From Eunapius fragilis (taxonomy: Eukaryota > Porifera > Demospongiae > Spongillida > Spongillidae), in NCBI GenBank assembly GCA_963681505.1, contig OY811986.1:6217738-6281737 (forward strand): 64,000 nt of DNA, read 5' to 3'. Position 1 is the stretch's first letter. Every line of letters starts with the position of its first letter. Shown one piece after another: positions 63,160 to 64,000 of this stretch. The notes under the pieces are model-generated. The model had not been told where the DNA came from and ran no database searches. It saw nothing but the letters and a program-made list of their open reading frames with translations. Both the position numbers and the translations under genes were made by a program.

Positions 63160-64000
63160 GTAGGATCGAAACTCAACTAGTTTGTTTTATTAACACCTTG
63201 GTGGGACGTTAGCCAATTTTCACCCATAGAAATGTATGGGAGGGAACCACTAATCTATTTGCATGGTACAGCCAAACCAATGAGCTGATTATACAGGAGG
63301 CATTATTTAGAGAAAGAAAACAGGTTACTCGTTCGTTCCATGAAGTAGGATCGCAACTCCATTAGTTTGTTTTATTAACACCTTGGTGGGAAGATAACCA
63401 ATTTTCACCCATAGAAATGTATGGGAGGGAACCACTAATCTATTTGCATGGTACAGCCAAACCAATGAGCTGATTATACAGGAGGCATTATTTAGAGAAA
63501 GAAAACAGGTTACTCGTTCGTTCCATGCAGTAGTATTGCAACTCCATTAGATTGTTTTATTAACACCTTGGTGGGAAGATAGCCAATTTTCACCCATAGA
63601 AATGTATGGGAGGGAACCACTAATCTATTTGCATGGAACAGCCAAACCAATAAGCTGATTATACAGGAGGCATTATTTAGAGAAAGAAAACAGGTTACTC
63701 GTTCGTTCCATGAAGTAGGATCGCAACTCCATTAGTTTGTTTTATTAACACCTTGGTGGGAAGATAACCAATTTTCACCCATAGAAATGTATTGGAGGGA
63801 ACCACTAATCTATTTGCATGGTACAGCCAAACCAATGAGCTGATTATACAGGAGGCATTATTTAGAGAAAGAAAACAGGTTACTTGTTCGTTCCATGCAG
63901 TAGTATTGCAACTCCATTAGATTGTTTTATTAACACCTTGGTGGGAAGATAGCCAATTTTCACCCATAGAAATGTATGGGAGGGAACCACTAATCTATTT
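63160..64000 (-). repeat. A2 dimer repeat at the right edge
   Basis: Two alternating monomer types give a 370-bp period. 'ttccatgcagtagtattgc' ends one monomer at 63521 and recurs at 63891, and the intervening type has 'gggaagataaccaattttc' at about 63389 and 63759. The pattern continues to the end of the window. Confidence 0.75.

Larger units (their letters stand above)
36646..64000 (-). repeat. Satellite A, subfamily A2: inverted 185-bp tandem array
   Basis: About 148 monomers in reverse-complement orientation relative to 1-17896. On the + strand a unit reads 'ctgattatacaggagg', 'cattatttagagaaagaaaa', 'caggttactcgttcgttcc', 'atgaagtaggatcgcaactc', then 'gtttgttttattaac', 'ttttcacccatagaaatg' and 'tatttgcatggtacagcc'. 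The hand count for one unit is 185 bp and 73 G+C (39%). A2 differs from A1, read in A1 orientation, by 'gggtgaaaa' (A1 'gggagaaaa'), 'actaatggag' (A1 'actagtggag'), 'cttcatgg' (A1 'ctgcatgg') and 'cctcctgtata' (A1 'cctcctctata'). Frames of 62-73 codons recur at multiples of 185 bp but depend on TTG starts, so they are treated as non-coding. The array runs off the right edge. Confidence 0.97.

Noticed and set aside
36646..64000. CENP-B box in satellite A ('gttcgttccatgaagta')
   Set aside because: The left half (TTCG, then A five bases on) fits, but the required CGGG core is replaced by AAGT. Satellite B 'attcgtttggacc' also fails at the A position and the CGGG spacing.
36646..64000. Hammerhead-type ribozyme suggested by 'ctgattata' and nearby 'gaaa' in A2
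   Set aside because: The conserved CTGANGA core is absent (the sequence is CTGATTA), and I could not place the three required helices.
1..64000. Assembly artefact as the explanation for the long identical duplications
   Set aside because: Not ruled out, but not preferred. Most copies carry private substitutions and small indels (48479, 54231, 59258, 32422, 33637) that an assembler would not invent. Only read depth and spanning reads can settle it.
1..64000. Naming the species or a known satellite family
   Set aside because: Neither monomer matches a family I can recall with confidence. A repeat-database search would be needed.

Overview
The window contains tandem repeats only. I find no protein-coding gene, tRNA, rRNA, transposon, CRISPR array or bacterial operon signal. 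Almost every base belongs to one of two unrelated satellite families, so this looks like eukaryotic constitutive heterochromatin, plausibly centromeric or pericentromeric. The species cannot be named from the sequence.

There are three blocks. (1) 1-17896: about 97 head-to-tail copies of a 185-bp AT-rich satellite, here called A, subfamily A1. (2) 17897-36645: about 18.7 kb of a GC-richer satellite, here called B. Its basic unit is 52 bp, with 42-bp and fused shorter variants, giving roughly 370 units. (3) 36646-64000: about 148 copies of satellite A again, in reverse-complement orientation and of a distinct subfamily, A2. The layout is A1(+)/B/A2(-), with both A arrays pointing towards B.

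Satellite A has no consistent long reading frame. Its monomers fall into recognisable types that recur in order as higher-order repeats (HORs): 7-mers of 1295 bp in both A arrays, alternating 11- and 12-mers (2034 and 2219 bp) in A1, and a 9-mer (1662 bp) in A2. These are nested inside segmental duplications of 4253 bp (A1) and 5179-6475 and 5365 bp (A2).

Satellite B is built from 10-bp modules. A 20-bp arm, a 10-bp spacer and a near-complementary 20-bp arm are followed by a 2-bp GC, and this centres a perfect 14-bp palindrome on each unit boundary. The consensus has no stop codon in any of six frames and no ATG on either strand. This produces spurious open frames of up to 822 codons on both strands, which I do not annotate as genes. 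B is also organised into nested duplications (958, 2854, 3729, 4062, 5020 and 3768 bp offsets).

The points most worth following up are the inverted A/B/A switch with sharp junctions, the independent homogenisation of A1 and A2, and the hairpin-forming, stop-free architecture of B. Offsets and base counts were made by eye from the printed coordinates. Block edges are approximate to about one monomer unless stated otherwise.
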